Assembly (NCBI RefSeq): GCF_030440595.1
Contig: NZ_CP047452.1
Location: 2,108,001-2,172,000 of the forward strand
Length of the DNA: 64,000 bases
Origin: Corynebacterium glucuronolyticum DSM 44120
GTDB taxonomy: Bacteria; Actinomycetota; Actinomycetes; Mycobacteriales; Mycobacteriaceae
Direction: 5' to 3'
Part shown: positions 1-7,693 of the stretch, in pieces
How positions within the stretch are numbered: position 1 is the first letter of the stretch
How the letters are laid out: each line of letters opens with the position of its first letter
The notes under the pieces: generated by a model
Seen by the model: only the letters and a program-made list of their open reading frames with translations
Database searches by the model: none
What the model was told of the DNA's origin: nothing
Position numbers and translations under genes: made by a program

Positions 1-77
1 ATGCCGTGTACACGAACCCCCAGCACGCGTACACGCAGCAGCTCTTGGATTCCCGGCTGACGCTCACCACATCGTAG
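1..77 (+). CDS. Peptide/nickel ABC transporter ATP-binding protein, C-terminal end (partial)
   Basis: Reading from base 3, the last 24 codons before the TAG at 75-77 give a tail containing NPQHAYTQQLL. That is the characteristic C-terminal segment of OppD/OppF/DppF-type ATPases (family form NPxHPYTxxLL), where it follows the nucleotide-binding domain. The rest of the gene lies to the left of the window, so substrate and operon cannot be judged. The identification rests on this short motif alone. No clear terminator hairpin follows before the convergent ADP-ribosylglycohydrolase gene. Confidence 0.7.
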   Translation, partial: AVYTNPQHAYTQQLLDSRLTLTTS

Positions 78-95
78 GGGCTACCGCCTGTCTAG

Positions 96-1058
96 CTACG
101 GGGCCAACAGGCTCCGTGCGAGCTGGGAGACATCTGCGGGCCAGTATTCCTCCGGCCGTGGGCGCAGGGTACCGGGGTAGGCCTTGCAGGTGTCGATAGT
201 TTCCCGCCACCGTGCGGGGATCGCCTCGGCACCGTAAAGGCCACCCAGCAGCGCGCCGCAGATGGCGGCGTTTGTGTCGGTATCGCCACCCTGCCTCACC
301 GTTCGGACGAGGGACTCTTCAATGCTGTCGCCGTGCGCGAGCTCGTACACGGCGTTGGTGAACGCGATGGTGACCCAGCCCATCTGCTGGACGAAGTCCG
401 CCGGCGGTGCCTGCAGCCCGCGCTCAACCAGGTCTTCTACTTCTGGGGAGCCATACTCGCGCGCGACGGATTGGAGGGTGTCCACCGCCGCATCGCGGGT
501 GAGGCCCTCGCGCACGATCCGCGTGAGGGTGAGAACGTAGGTGGCGTTCACCGCCGTGCACAGCGGGTTGATGTGCGTAATTTTCGCGTCTTCCGTGGCG
601 GCCTCGGCGATCGATCCGTCGGCATCTGCCGGGCGGCCCGCGCCGAAGACGGCGAGCGGTGAAATCCGCATGAGGGCGCCGTTGGCCTGCGAATCCGGGC
701 TCATATAGCCACCGGTGAGTGCAGCCCGGCACGTCTGCCCCACGGAGAAGGGTTCCGAGCGCATCCAGCGTTCGTAGGCACCACGAATATCGTCGAGATC
801 GAAAGAGCCGAGGGAGACGAGCGACCGCGCGAGTGCCAGCGCCATTTCCGAGTCGTCAGTTGGCTGGCCTGCGAGGAGACCGTGGGGCCCGCCGTCGACA
901 AGCTCCCGAACCCCATCCGGATAGTCAGCCTCAATCTCGTGCGGGGACATCCACTCCACGAGTGAGCCGAGGGAGTCCCCGATGAATTGGCCGTACAGCA
1001 CCCCCTGTGCACGGTCTAAAAGAGCGTCGTTAGCGTCATTCTTGTCGGCGGGAATCAT
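96..1058 (-). CDS. ADP-ribosylglycohydrolase family protein (DraG/ARH-like)
   Basis: A 320-residue cytoplasmic protein of the family that removes ADP-ribose from modified proteins or related substrates. The metal-binding signatures are visible in order: GDSLG near residues 27-31, TDDSE near 67-71, and GGDTDTNAA near residue 260, which supplies the second pair of metal-ligating aspartates. The length is normal for the family. I chose the ATG at 1058 because GAGGA lies 8 nt upstream; an upstream in-frame start at 1094 adds 12 unconvincing residues. It converges on the ABC-transporter gene. No ADP-ribosyltransferase partner is next to it, so its substrate is unknown. Confidence 0.9.
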   Translation of the reverse strand: MIPADKNDANDALLDRAQGVLYGQFIGDSLGSLVEWMSPHEIEADYPDGVRELVDGGPHGLLAGQPTDDSEMALALARSLVSLGSFDLDDIRGAYERWMRSEPFSVGQTCRAALTGGYMSPDSQANGALMRISPLAVFGAGRPADADGSIAEAATEDAKITHINPLCTAVNATYVLTLTRIVREGLTRDAAVDTLQSVAREYGSPEVEDLVERGLQAPPADFVQQMGWVTIAFTNAVYELAHGDSIEESLVRTVRQGGDTDTNAAICGALLGGLYGAEAIPARWRETIDTCKAYPGTLRPRPEEYWPADVSQLARSLLAP

Positions 1059-1176
1059 GACTACTGTCCTCACTGCCGGGCCACACACGATCACCGGCGA
1101 TCAATGGAAGTGGTTTCTTTCCCCCAATCTACCGTTTTGCCTGGAAAGTGCGGTAGCTTATCTGCTTCTGCAGGTG

Positions 1177-1362
1177 CTAGCTGGAATATGGCCCCCAATA
1201 TTCCGACATGATGTCGATGACGTGCTCCTGGTCTACCGAGAATTGGGTGTCCAAGGCCTGCAGGATATTGTCGTCCCGATGTTGTGCTGCGGCCGCTGCA
1301 GCAACCTGGGGATCCACCGTGTGAACTGTGGGCACACGACGGGGCATGAAATACGCTTCCAT
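1177..1362 (-). CDS. Small hypothetical protein (61 aa)
   Basis: I do not recognise this protein. It begins MEAYFMPRRVPTV, contains an Ala-rich stretch (AAAAAAQ) and ends EYWGPYSS. The ATG at 1362 is preceded by GGAG at a spacing of 7 nt, which is why I prefer it to the in-frame start at 1413. It is soluble and has no signal peptide or membrane segment. It is upstream of and on the same strand as the ADP-ribosylglycohydrolase, about 120 nt away, so the two could be co-transcribed. Confidence 0.55.
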   Translation of the reverse strand: MEAYFMPRRVPTVHTVDPQVAAAAAAQHRDDNILQALDTQFSVDQEHVIDIMSEYWGPYSS

Positions 1363-1520
1363 TGTTATCTCCAAGTACTCGAAGGGGTGCGGACACCCAC
1401 TGGCCGTAAACAACGTACGCGTTTCAGCCTACCCCACTGACCCGACTCGCACGACGGGACGACGAGAACCTCGCACCTGTGTCAACCCGCCACAGCCACA
1501 TGCACCCCCTCACACCACAT

Positions 1521-1536
1521 AGTGAGACACATCACG
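1521..1536. promoter_or_regulatory. Possible GlxR (CRP-type) site
   Basis: AGTGAGACACATCACG keeps the GTGA-N6-TCAC core of the corynebacterial GlxR consensus TGTGA-N6-TCACA but differs at both outer bases. It lies about 150 bp upstream of the glpD promoter, where a cAMP-responsive regulator of carbon metabolism would make sense. Assignment is by motif only. Confidence 0.35.
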
Positions 1537-1674
1537 GCACCTGCCTCCTCTTCCCCGCACACACCTCACTTCCTTCACGTGCAGGAATAAACGTTGTCAT
1601 GCAGGATCACGGGCACAAAACTAACGTTGGCCGTGCATCCACGTGTCCGCCCCCTAACCCCAAACAGGGGACGC

Positions 1675-1704
1675 TACACTTTCGTAACTTACGGTTTCGT
1701 AGGT
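1675..1704 (+). promoter_or_regulatory. glpD promoter -10 with overlapping palindromic operator
   Basis: A TACACT -10 box (1675-1680) is followed at once by two nested palindromes: CGTAA-C-TTACG (1683-1693, perfect) and ACTTACG-GTTT-CGTAGGT (1687-1704, one mismatch). The operator covers the expected start of transcription, the classic position for a repressor. The shape resembles TetR-family operators of mycolata. The cognate regulator is not identifiable here, and no second copy of the motif was found in the window. Confidence 0.5.
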
Positions 1705-1760
1705 AAAGTTTTAGTCATCACCAAGCCGTCAAACAAAACCACATGAAAGGGAGACTTATC

Positions 1761-3479
1761 ATGGCTTTCCACCCCACCTCAACACTTTCCCCCGAGGTGC
1801 ACAAGGAGTCCTGGGAAAAACTCGGCAATGAGCACTTCGACCTCGTCATCATTGGCGGTGGCTCCGTTGGTGCCGGCGCCGCACTCGACGCTGCAACGCG
1901 CGGTCTGAATGTCGCCGTGATCGAGGCTCGCGATTTCGCCGCCGGCACCAGCTCCAGGAGCTCCAAGATGTTCCACGGTGGCCTGCGCTACCTCGCCATG
2001 TTCGACTTCGCCCTCGTCGCCGAATCCCTGCACGAGCGCGAGCTGTCCATGTCCGCCCTCGCTCCCCACCTGGTCACCCCGCTGCGTTTCCTCTTCCCGC
2101 TGACCCACCCCGTGTGGGAACGCGTCATGATGTTCTGCGGCTTCGCCCTCTACGACCTCATGGGCGGCGCAAAGACCGTGCCATTCCAGAAGCACCTCTC
2201 CCGCAAGGGTGCCCTGCGCCTGGCTCCGGGCCTGAAGAAGGATGCCCTCGTCGGTGGCGTGCGCTACTTCGACACCCTTGTCGACGACGCCCGCCACACG
2301 ATGACCGTCCTGCGCACCGCCGCCCACTACGGCGCGACGGTCCGCAACTCCACCCAGGTCACTGGCTTTGAGAAGGACGGCGACCGCGTCACCGGCGTCC
2401 ACGTCCAGGATTCCGACACCGGCGACACGACGACCATCCACGCAGACGCCTTCATCAACGCCACCGGCGTGTGGACCAACGAGATCCAGGAGCTCGCCGA
2501 GGTGGATGCCAAGTTCACCGTCCACGCATCCAAGGGTGTCCACATTGTGATCCCGAAGGACCGTTTTGAGGGAGACGCCGCCATTTGCTTCGTCACCGAG
2601 AAGTCCGTGCTCTTCGTGATCCCGTGGGGCAACTACTGGATCGTCGGCACCACGGACACCGACTGGGACATGGATCGCGCTGACCCGGCCCCGACGGCAA
2701 CGGATATCAACTACATCCTCGACGAGCTCAACTCCCGCGTCTCTCGCCAGATCACCCACGACGATATTGTCGGCGTGTACTCCGGCCTGCGCCCGCTGCT
2801 CGCCGGCAAGTCCGACACCACGACGAACCTGTCCCGCAACCACGCGGTCGCCCGCGTTGCCCCGGGTCTCGTCTCCGTCGCTGGCGGTAAGTACACCACC
2901 TACCGCGTCATCGGCAAGGACGCCGTGGACAAGGCCGCCGAGGACATCAAGATCCGCGTCCCCGAGTCCGTCACGGATCACACGCCGATTCTCGGCGCCG
3001 ACGGTTTCCAGGCCCTGAAGAACTCGCTGCCGGCCCTGGCCAAGCGCCTCGGCGTGTCCGAGAAGGTCGCCGACCACCTCCTCCACCGCTATGGTTCGCT
3101 TGTCGACGATGTTGTGGCCGCCGACCCGGACGGCCTGAAGCCGATCCCCGGCGCGCCCGACTACCTCGAGGCAGAGGTGCGCTACGGCGTCACCCACGAG
3201 GGCGCACAGCACCTCGAGGACATCCTCGCCCGCCGCACGCGCATCACGATGGAGTACGACCACCGTGGCATCGACTCTGCGGAGGCCGTGGCCGACATCA
3301 TCGCCCCACTACTTGGCTGGGATGACGAGACCAAGCGGGCCGAGATTGAGTCCTTCACCTCCCGCATGAAGGGTCAGCTCGCCGCCGAGAAGGAGCTTAC
3401 CGATGCGGCTGCGAATGCCCGTTTGGAAGAAGTCTCCGATCCGCGCACTCACCTCGACGAATCGCAGGATGAGCAGTAA
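1761..3479 (+). CDS. glpD: Aerobic glycerol-3-phosphate dehydrogenase
   Basis: A flavoenzyme that oxidises sn-glycerol 3-phosphate to dihydroxyacetone phosphate and passes electrons to menaquinone at the membrane. The dinucleotide-binding motif IGGGSVGAG is at residues 31-39 and is followed by the family signature around SSRSSKMFHGGLRYL. A C-terminal DAO-C domain completes the 572-residue protein, which is full length. The ATG at 1761 has AGGGAGA 6 nt upstream; the in-frame ATG at 1743 lies before that ribosome-binding site. glpF and glpK follow on the same strand, after a terminator, so the genes form a glycerol-use block but perhaps not one transcript. Confidence 0.97.
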   Translation: MAFHPTSTLSPEVHKESWEKLGNEHFDLVIIGGGSVGAGAALDAATRGLNVAVIEARDFAAGTSSRSSKMFHGGLRYLAMFDFALVAESLHERELSMSALAPHLVTPLRFLFPLTHPVWERVMMFCGFALYDLMGGAKTVPFQKHLSRKGALRLAPGLKKDALVGGVRYFDTLVDDARHTMTVLRTAAHYGATVRNSTQVTGFEKDGDRVTGVHVQDSDTGDTTTIHADAFINATGVWTNEIQELAEVDAKFTVHASKGVHIVIPKDRFEGDAAICFVTEKSVLFVIPWGNYWIVGTTDTDWDMDRADPAPTATDINYILDELNSRVSRQITHDDIVGVYSGLRPLLAGKSDTTTNLSRNHAVARVAPGLVSVAGGKYTTYRVIGKDAVDKAAEDIKIRVPESVTDHTPILGADGFQALKNSLPALAKRLGVSEKVADHLLHRYGSLVDDVVAADPDGLKPIPGAPDYLEAEVRYGVTHEGAQHLEDILARRTRITMEYDHRGIDSAEAVADIIAPLLGWDDETKRAEIESFTSRMKGQLAAEKELTDAAANARLEEVSDPRTHLDESQDEQ

Positions 3480-3498
3480 AAACTCAATACCTCTGAAG

Positions 3499-3520
3499 GC
3501 CCCGCTACGAGCGGGGCTTT
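3499..3520 (+). terminator. Terminator after glpD
   Basis: A perfect 8-bp stem GCCCCGCT/AGCGGGGC with a 3-nt loop, followed by a short T-rich stretch (TTTCGCCTTT). It lies 20 bp after the glpD stop and before glpF. Confidence 0.75.
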
Positions 3521-3590
3521 CGCCTTTCCAGAGAAAAAACCACATAAACACAGATAACTGGGCAAAAACCCACGACAAGAAAGTCCGCGT

Positions 3591-4304
3591 ATGGAATTAA
3601 CACCACTGTCCGCATTTGGCTGGGAGTTTTTTGGCACCGCCATGCTCCTCCTGTTTGGCAACGGTGTCTGTGCCGCTGTCAACCTTCGCACATCGGCCGC
3701 TAAAGGAACCGGCTGGCTCATGATCGCCTTCGGGTGGGGCCTCGGTGTGTTCATCGGTGCGTCGATCGCCGACCCCACGGGCGGCCACCTCAACCCGGCA
3801 GTGACGATCTGGGCAGCGATCGCCGGGAACCTGTCTTGGTCGCTGGTCCCCGCCTACATCGCCGGCCAGATGCTCGGCGCCATGGTCGGCGCCGGTGCCG
3901 CCTACCTCGCTTACAAGCAGCTGTTTGATCACCACGATGAGGCCATCCCCGGCGGAATCTTCTTCACCCGGCCCGCACATCCGCACAACGGCTGGAACTG
4001 CGTGACCGAGTTCATTGGCACCTTCGCGCTGTTGGCCTTCATCGCCTTCGGCCCGTCCGGCGGAGAGCTCGGCCCGCTGAGCTACTTCGGTGTCGCCTTC
4101 ATCATCGTCGCCATCGGCCTCTCGGTTGGTACGCCCACCGGGTACGCCATTAACCCGGTCCGCGATCTCGGCCCGCGCCTCATGTATGCCTTCGTTCTAC
4201 CCTTTAAGAACAAGGAATCCGCGTCATGGAATTACGCCTGGGTTCCGATCATCGGACCGCTGCTGGCGGCTGTTGCCGTCGGTCTACTGTCACTCGCCGT
4301 CTAA
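3591..4304 (+). CDS. glpF: Glycerol uptake facilitator (aquaglyceroporin)
   Basis: A 237-residue MIP-family channel that lets glycerol diffuse across the inner membrane. The first half-helix motif is canonical, GGHLNPAVT with NPA at residues 68-70. The second is INPVRDLGPR with NPV at 188-190 instead of NPA. The Asp after the Arg marks the glycerol-conducting subgroup rather than strict aquaporins. Six membrane segments are evident. glpK starts 73 bp downstream on the same strand. The ribosome-binding site AAGAAAG before the ATG is modest. Confidence 0.95.
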   Translation: MELTPLSAFGWEFFGTAMLLLFGNGVCAAVNLRTSAAKGTGWLMIAFGWGLGVFIGASIADPTGGHLNPAVTIWAAIAGNLSWSLVPAYIAGQMLGAMVGAGAAYLAYKQLFDHHDEAIPGGIFFTRPAHPHNGWNCVTEFIGTFALLAFIAFGPSGGELGPLSYFGVAFIIVAIGLSVGTPTGYAINPVRDLGPRLMYAFVLPFKNKESASWNYAWVPIIGPLLAAVAVGLLSLAV

Positions 4305-4330
4305 CCCGCACTCCCGCACTCCCGAACTAC

Positions 4331-4346
4331 AGATATTTCAATATCT
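4331..4346. promoter_or_regulatory. Palindrome before glpK
   Basis: AGATATT-TC-AATATCT has perfect 7-bp arms and lies 31 bp before the glpK start, in an AT-rich patch of an otherwise GC-rich region. It could be an operator or part of a promoter for glpK. No regulator gene is adjacent. Confidence 0.4.
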
Positions 4347-4377
4347 TTCACCCACATAAAAGAAAGGTTTTACCGCT

Positions 4378-5889
4378 ATGGGACGCAAGAAGTTCATCGC
4401 CGCACTCGATGCCGGCACCACCTCCACCCGCTGCATCCTGTTCGACCACGAAGGCACCGTCTGTTCCACCGGCCAGTATGAGCATGATCAGATCATGCCC
4501 GAGGCTGGATGGGTGGAGCACGACCCGATGAAGCTGTGGCAAAACGCCCGCCGCGCTATGGGGCGCGCCCTCACCGATATCGATGCCGATACCTCCGATG
4601 TGGTCGCACTGGGCATTACCAACCAGCGCGAGACCACCGTTGTCTGGGATAAGAACACGGGCGAGCCCGTGTACAACGCTATCGTCTGGCAGGACACTCG
4701 CACCTCGGCGATCTGCAAGGAGCTCGCCGGCGATGAGGGGATTGACCGGTGGCGCAAGAAGACGGGTCTCCGCATTACTTCCTACCCCGCTGGTCCGAAG
4801 ATCACATGGATCCTGGACAACGTCGAGGGTGCCCGCGAGCGCGCAGAAAAGGGCGATCTCATCTTCGGCACAGTCGATTCCTGGCTCATCTGGAACCTCA
4901 CCGGCGGCGCCGAGGGCAACGCCGAGCATGTCACGGACGTGACCAACGCGTCCCGCACCCTGCTCATGGATCTCGAAACCCTGCAGTGGGATGAGGAGCT
5001 CTGCGCCGCCATGGATATCCCCATGTCCATGCTGCCGGAGATCCGCCCCTCGGTGGGCGATTTTGGGCGCACCCGTGATGTGGGTCCGCTCGCCGATGTT
5101 CCGATCCGTGGTGTCCTCGGTGACCAGCAGGCCGCAACCTTCGGCCAGGCGTGTTTCCAGCCCGGCGACACCAAGAACACGTACGGCACGGGCCTGTTCA
5201 TGCTACAGAACACGGGCAATAAGGCGACGTGGTCCGACAACGGCCTCATCACCACCGTCTGCTACCAGATCGAAAACCAAAAGCCCGTGTACGCCCTCGA
5301 GGGTTCCGTGGCCATCGGAGGTTCCCTCGTCCAGTGGCTGCGCGATCAGCTGGCAATAACTCCGAACGCCGCAGCGATCGAGTCGATGGCCCGCGAGGTT
5401 GACGATAACGGCGGTGTCTACATCGTCCCCGCGTTCTCCGGACTGTTCGCACCCCGCTGGCGCGACGACGCGCGCGGTGCCATCGTCGGACTCACCCGCT
5501 TCTCCAACCGCAACCACTTCGCCCGCGCCGTGCTCGAGGCGACGGCCTACCAGACACGCGAGGTCCTCGACGCGATGGTCGCCGATTCCGGCGTCGAGAT
5601 CACCCGCCTGAAGGTCGACGGCGGCATGGTCAAGAACGAGCTGCTCATGCAGTTCCAGGCCGATATCCTTGGCACCGAGGTCGTTCGCCCGAAGGTGACG
5701 GAGACGACCGCCCTCGGCGCCGCCTACGCCGCCGGCCTGGCCATTGGTTTCTGGGATTCCCTCGAGCAGTTGAAGACGCAGGTGGACATCGACAAGGTGT
5801 GGGAGCCGCAGATGGAAAAGGAGAAGGTGGACAAGCTCTACCACGACTGGAACCGCGCTGTGGAGCGCACCTACGGCTGGGTGGAGTAA
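4378..5889 (+). CDS. glpK: Glycerol kinase
   Basis: FGGY-family kinase that converts glycerol and ATP to sn-glycerol 3-phosphate, trapping glycerol brought in by GlpF and supplying GlpD. The N-terminal phosphate loop DAGTTSTR is at residues 11-18. The region [13 protein letters not shown] and the C-terminal signature [20 protein letters not shown] are both intact. At 503 residues it is full length. The ATG at 4378 has GAAAGG at a suitable spacing. Its position directly behind glpF and in the same direction supports shared control. Confidence 0.97.
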   Translation: MGRKKFIAALDAGTTSTRCILFDHEGTVCSTGQYEHDQIMPEAGWVEHDPMKLWQNARRAMGRALTDIDADTSDVVALGITNQRETTVVWDKNTGEPVYNAIVWQDTRTSAICKELAGDEGIDRWRKKTGLRITSYPAGPKITWILDNVEGARERAEKGDLIFGTVDSWLIWNLTGGAEGNAEHVTDVTNASRTLLMDLETLQWDEELCAAMDIPMSMLPEIRPSVGDFGRTRDVGPLADVPIRGVLGDQQAATFGQACFQPGDTKNTYGTGLFMLQNTGNKATWSDNGLITTVCYQIENQKPVYALEGSVAIGGSLVQWLRDQLAITPNAAAIESMAREVDDNGGVYIVPAFSGLFAPRWRDDARGAIVGLTRFSNRNHFARAVLEATAYQTREVLDAMVADSGVEITRLKVDGGMVKNELLMQFQADILGTEVVRPKVTETTALGAAYAAGLAIGFWDSLEQLKTQVDIDKVWEPQMEKEKVDKLYHDWNRAVERTYGWVE

Positions 5890-5982
5890 CTGAGCTCCCC
5901 CGGCTAAACCCCAGATGCATTACCCCGGACGGTGCCCCGGACACTGTGATGTGCGATCGGTTCCCTGAAGCCGTGAGCAGGT

Positions 5983-6005
5983 CCCCGTGCCCGGGGTCTT
6001 CTGTT
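5983..6005 (+). terminator. Possible terminator after glpK
   Basis: A 5-bp stem CCCCG/CGGGG followed by TCTTCTGTTT. The stem is short. It lies about 95 bp after the glpK stop and just before the ribokinase promoter. Confidence 0.4.
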
Positions 6006-6023
6006 TCCTCAGACACCAGGCGG

Positions 6024-6029
6024 TATGGT
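6024..6029 (+). promoter_or_regulatory. -10 box of leaderless ribokinase transcript
   Basis: TATGGT, 7 nt before the ATG at 6037. Transcription would start at or within a base of the initiation codon. There is no ribosome-binding site. Confidence 0.6.
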
Positions 6030-6036
6030 GTTGCCT

Positions 6037-6954
6037 ATGAATCCGCGTCTGACAGTCATCGGTTCTATTAACGCCGACCTCACCGTACATGCCACCCGCC
6101 ACCCGGCTCCTGGACAAACTGTCCTCGGCACAGGCGGCGATATTTCTGCCGGCGGCAAGGGGGCCAACCAGGCCGTGGCCGCTTCTTTGCAGGGGGCGAA
6201 CGTGCGCATGGTGGGTGCCGTGGGCAAGGATCCGTATGCGGAATCCGCCCTCACGAATCTGAAATCCTCCGATGTCTCCCTCGCCGACGTTGAATTCCTC
6301 GAGGGGCACACCGGCCTCGCCCTCATTACCGTCTCCGAGTCCGGGGAGAATACCATCGTCGTCGTGCCCGGGGCGAACTCCGCTATGGACGCGGAGCGCG
6401 TCGATGCCCACGCCGAGACAATCGCGGAAAGCGACATTATCTTGGTGCAGGGCGAGATCCCGGCCAGTGGCTTTTCGGCCGCCATTGCCCACGCCACCGG
6501 CCGTGTCGTCATCAACTTGGCCCCCGTCATTGAGGTCAACCGCGAGGATCTCCTCCGCGCCGACCCGCTCATCGCCAACGAGCACGAGGCCGGGGAAATC
6601 CTCACTCTCCTTGGTCTCCCCTCCCAGGCCACCCCCGAGGAGCAAGCCACCACCCTGCGCGCCGCCGGTTTCGCCTCCGTCATCATTACCCTCGGTGCCC
6701 ACGGGTCTATTGTCAGCGACGCGTCTGGAACGACGCACATTCCGGCCGTCGCCGTCGAACCGGTGGAGACCACCGGCGCTGGAGACGCGTACGTGGGCAC
6801 GGTCGCCGCGAAGCTGCTGGCCGGTGAGGGCCTTGTCGACGCTGCCCGCCACGCCACCCGTGTCGCCGCCTTCGCCGTCACCCACCGTGGCGCGCAGGCA
6901 AGCTACCCCGACATGGCCGACACCCTTCCCGGCGAGGTACCCCCGCGGGGCTAA
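6037..6954 (+). CDS. rbsK: Ribokinase (PfkB family)
   Basis: Phosphorylates D-ribose to ribose 5-phosphate with ATP. The PfkB signatures are present: GGKGANQA near residues 39-46 and TTGAGDAYVG near residue 250, where the Asp is the catalytic base and the preceding glycines form the anion hole. At 305 residues it matches the family length. The ATG at 6037 is preferred over an in-frame ATG at 6025 because TATGGT sits exactly 7 nt before it and no Shine-Dalgarno is present. No ribose transporter is adjacent. Another small-sugar or nucleoside kinase of this family is possible. Confidence 0.88.
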   Translation: MNPRLTVIGSINADLTVHATRHPAPGQTVLGTGGDISAGGKGANQAVAASLQGANVRMVGAVGKDPYAESALTNLKSSDVSLADVEFLEGHTGLALITVSESGENTIVVVPGANSAMDAERVDAHAETIAESDIILVQGEIPASGFSAAIAHATGRVVINLAPVIEVNREDLLRADPLIANEHEAGEILTLLGLPSQATPEEQATTLRAAGFASVIITLGAHGSIVSDASGTTHIPAVAVEPVETTGAGDAYVGTVAAKLLAGEGLVDAARHATRVAAFAVTHRGAQASYPDMADTLPGEVPPRG

Positions 6955-6961
6955 CACAAAC

Positions 6962-6980
6962 TTAGGCTACCCTTCATTTT
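6962..6980. promoter_or_regulatory. Possible DtxR iron box before ferritin
   Basis: The left part, TTAGGCTACCCT, resembles the 19-bp corynebacterial DtxR consensus (TTAGGTTAGSCTAACCTAA); the right half is degenerate, with about 12 of 19 positions agreeing. Iron control of ferritin by DtxR is established in C. glutamicum, which raises its plausibility. Confidence 0.4.
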
Positions 6981-7079
6981 ACTGTTTAACTTTTCCATTC
7001 TTATGTAAAATTGCTCTTGTCTCACAGACGGGCACGACACCTCCGTTCGTGCCCCTGCACGTCAAGTAAAGGAATGTCT

Positions 7080-7586
7080 ATGACTATCGATAACAAGCTC
7101 CTCACTGCAATCAACGAGCAGGTCAACGCCGAGTTCCAGGCTGCCCTCATCTACCAGCAACTGTCGTACGAGATGGACGCTCTCTCCCTCCCGGGCCTCT
7201 GCGACTGGTTTGCTTCCCATGCCGTTGAGGAGCAGAGCCACGCAGCAAAGTTTGCGCAGCACCTCCTGGACCGCAGCGAGAAGGTTGCCCTCCACACCAT
7301 CGAGGTTCCCTCGCTGACTATTAACAGCGCGCTGGATGCTTTCAAGGCAGCCTACGACCACGAGAAGAAGGTCTCGGCGATGATCCGCGACCTCGCACTC
7401 ATCGCTGACGAGGTGAAGGATCTTGATTCCCGCTCCCTCATTAACTTCTTCCTCGACGAGCAGATCGAGGAGGAGGCAACCGTCTCCGAGATCGTCGACC
7501 AGCTCGAACTCGTCGGTTCCGACGGCTCCGGCATCCTCCGCATCGATGCCCGCCTCGGTGGGGAATCCACCAGCGAAGAGGCCTAA
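7080..7586 (+). CDS. ftn: Ferritin
   Basis: A 168-residue non-heme ferritin that oxidises Fe(II) and stores iron in a 24-subunit shell. The four-helix bundle carries the ferroxidase ligands: a first Glu in the NAEFQAALIYQ helix and the EEQSHAAKF motif with its E-x-x-H pair. The C-terminal helix and tail are complete. The ATG at 7080 is preferred because AAAGGA lies about 6 nt upstream; an ATG at 7074 is too close to it. A partial DtxR box lies upstream and a strong terminator follows. Confidence 0.95.
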   Translation: MTIDNKLLTAINEQVNAEFQAALIYQQLSYEMDALSLPGLCDWFASHAVEEQSHAAKFAQHLLDRSEKVALHTIEVPSLTINSALDAFKAAYDHEKKVSAMIRDLALIADEVKDLDSRSLINFFLDEQIEEEATVSEIVDQLELVGSDGSGILRIDARLGGESTSEEA

Positions 7587-7603
7587 CTTCGCTTGCTAGT
7601 GGC

Positions 7604-7636
7604 AAAAAGGGAACGCGCTTCGCGTTCCCTTTTTCT
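7604..7636 (+). terminator. Rho-independent terminator after ferritin
   Basis: A perfect stem GGGAACGCG/CGCGTTCCC with a 3-nt loop, flanked by A5 on the left and T5 on the right. Confidence 0.92.
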
Positions 7637-7693
7637 CTTTCTCCGCGCGCACGCTTGCTACACTGGCGAAACAACTATTTTCTACTTTTGTAA

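Larger units (their letters stand above)
1363..1760. other. Intergenic region before glpD with candidate regulatory sites
   Basis: About 400 bp separate the small minus-strand gene from glpD. The region holds a GlxR-like half-palindrome (1521-1536), a TACACT -10 candidate (1675-1680) and nested palindromes (1683-1704) at the expected transcription start. I see no further coding sequence or RNA gene in it. Confidence 0.6.

Noticed and set aside
1779..3263. A 494-codon open frame antisense to glpD
   Set aside because: It is a reverse shadow of a GC-biased gene: valine-, glycine- and histidine-rich with no motif, and it lies entirely inside conserved glpD.
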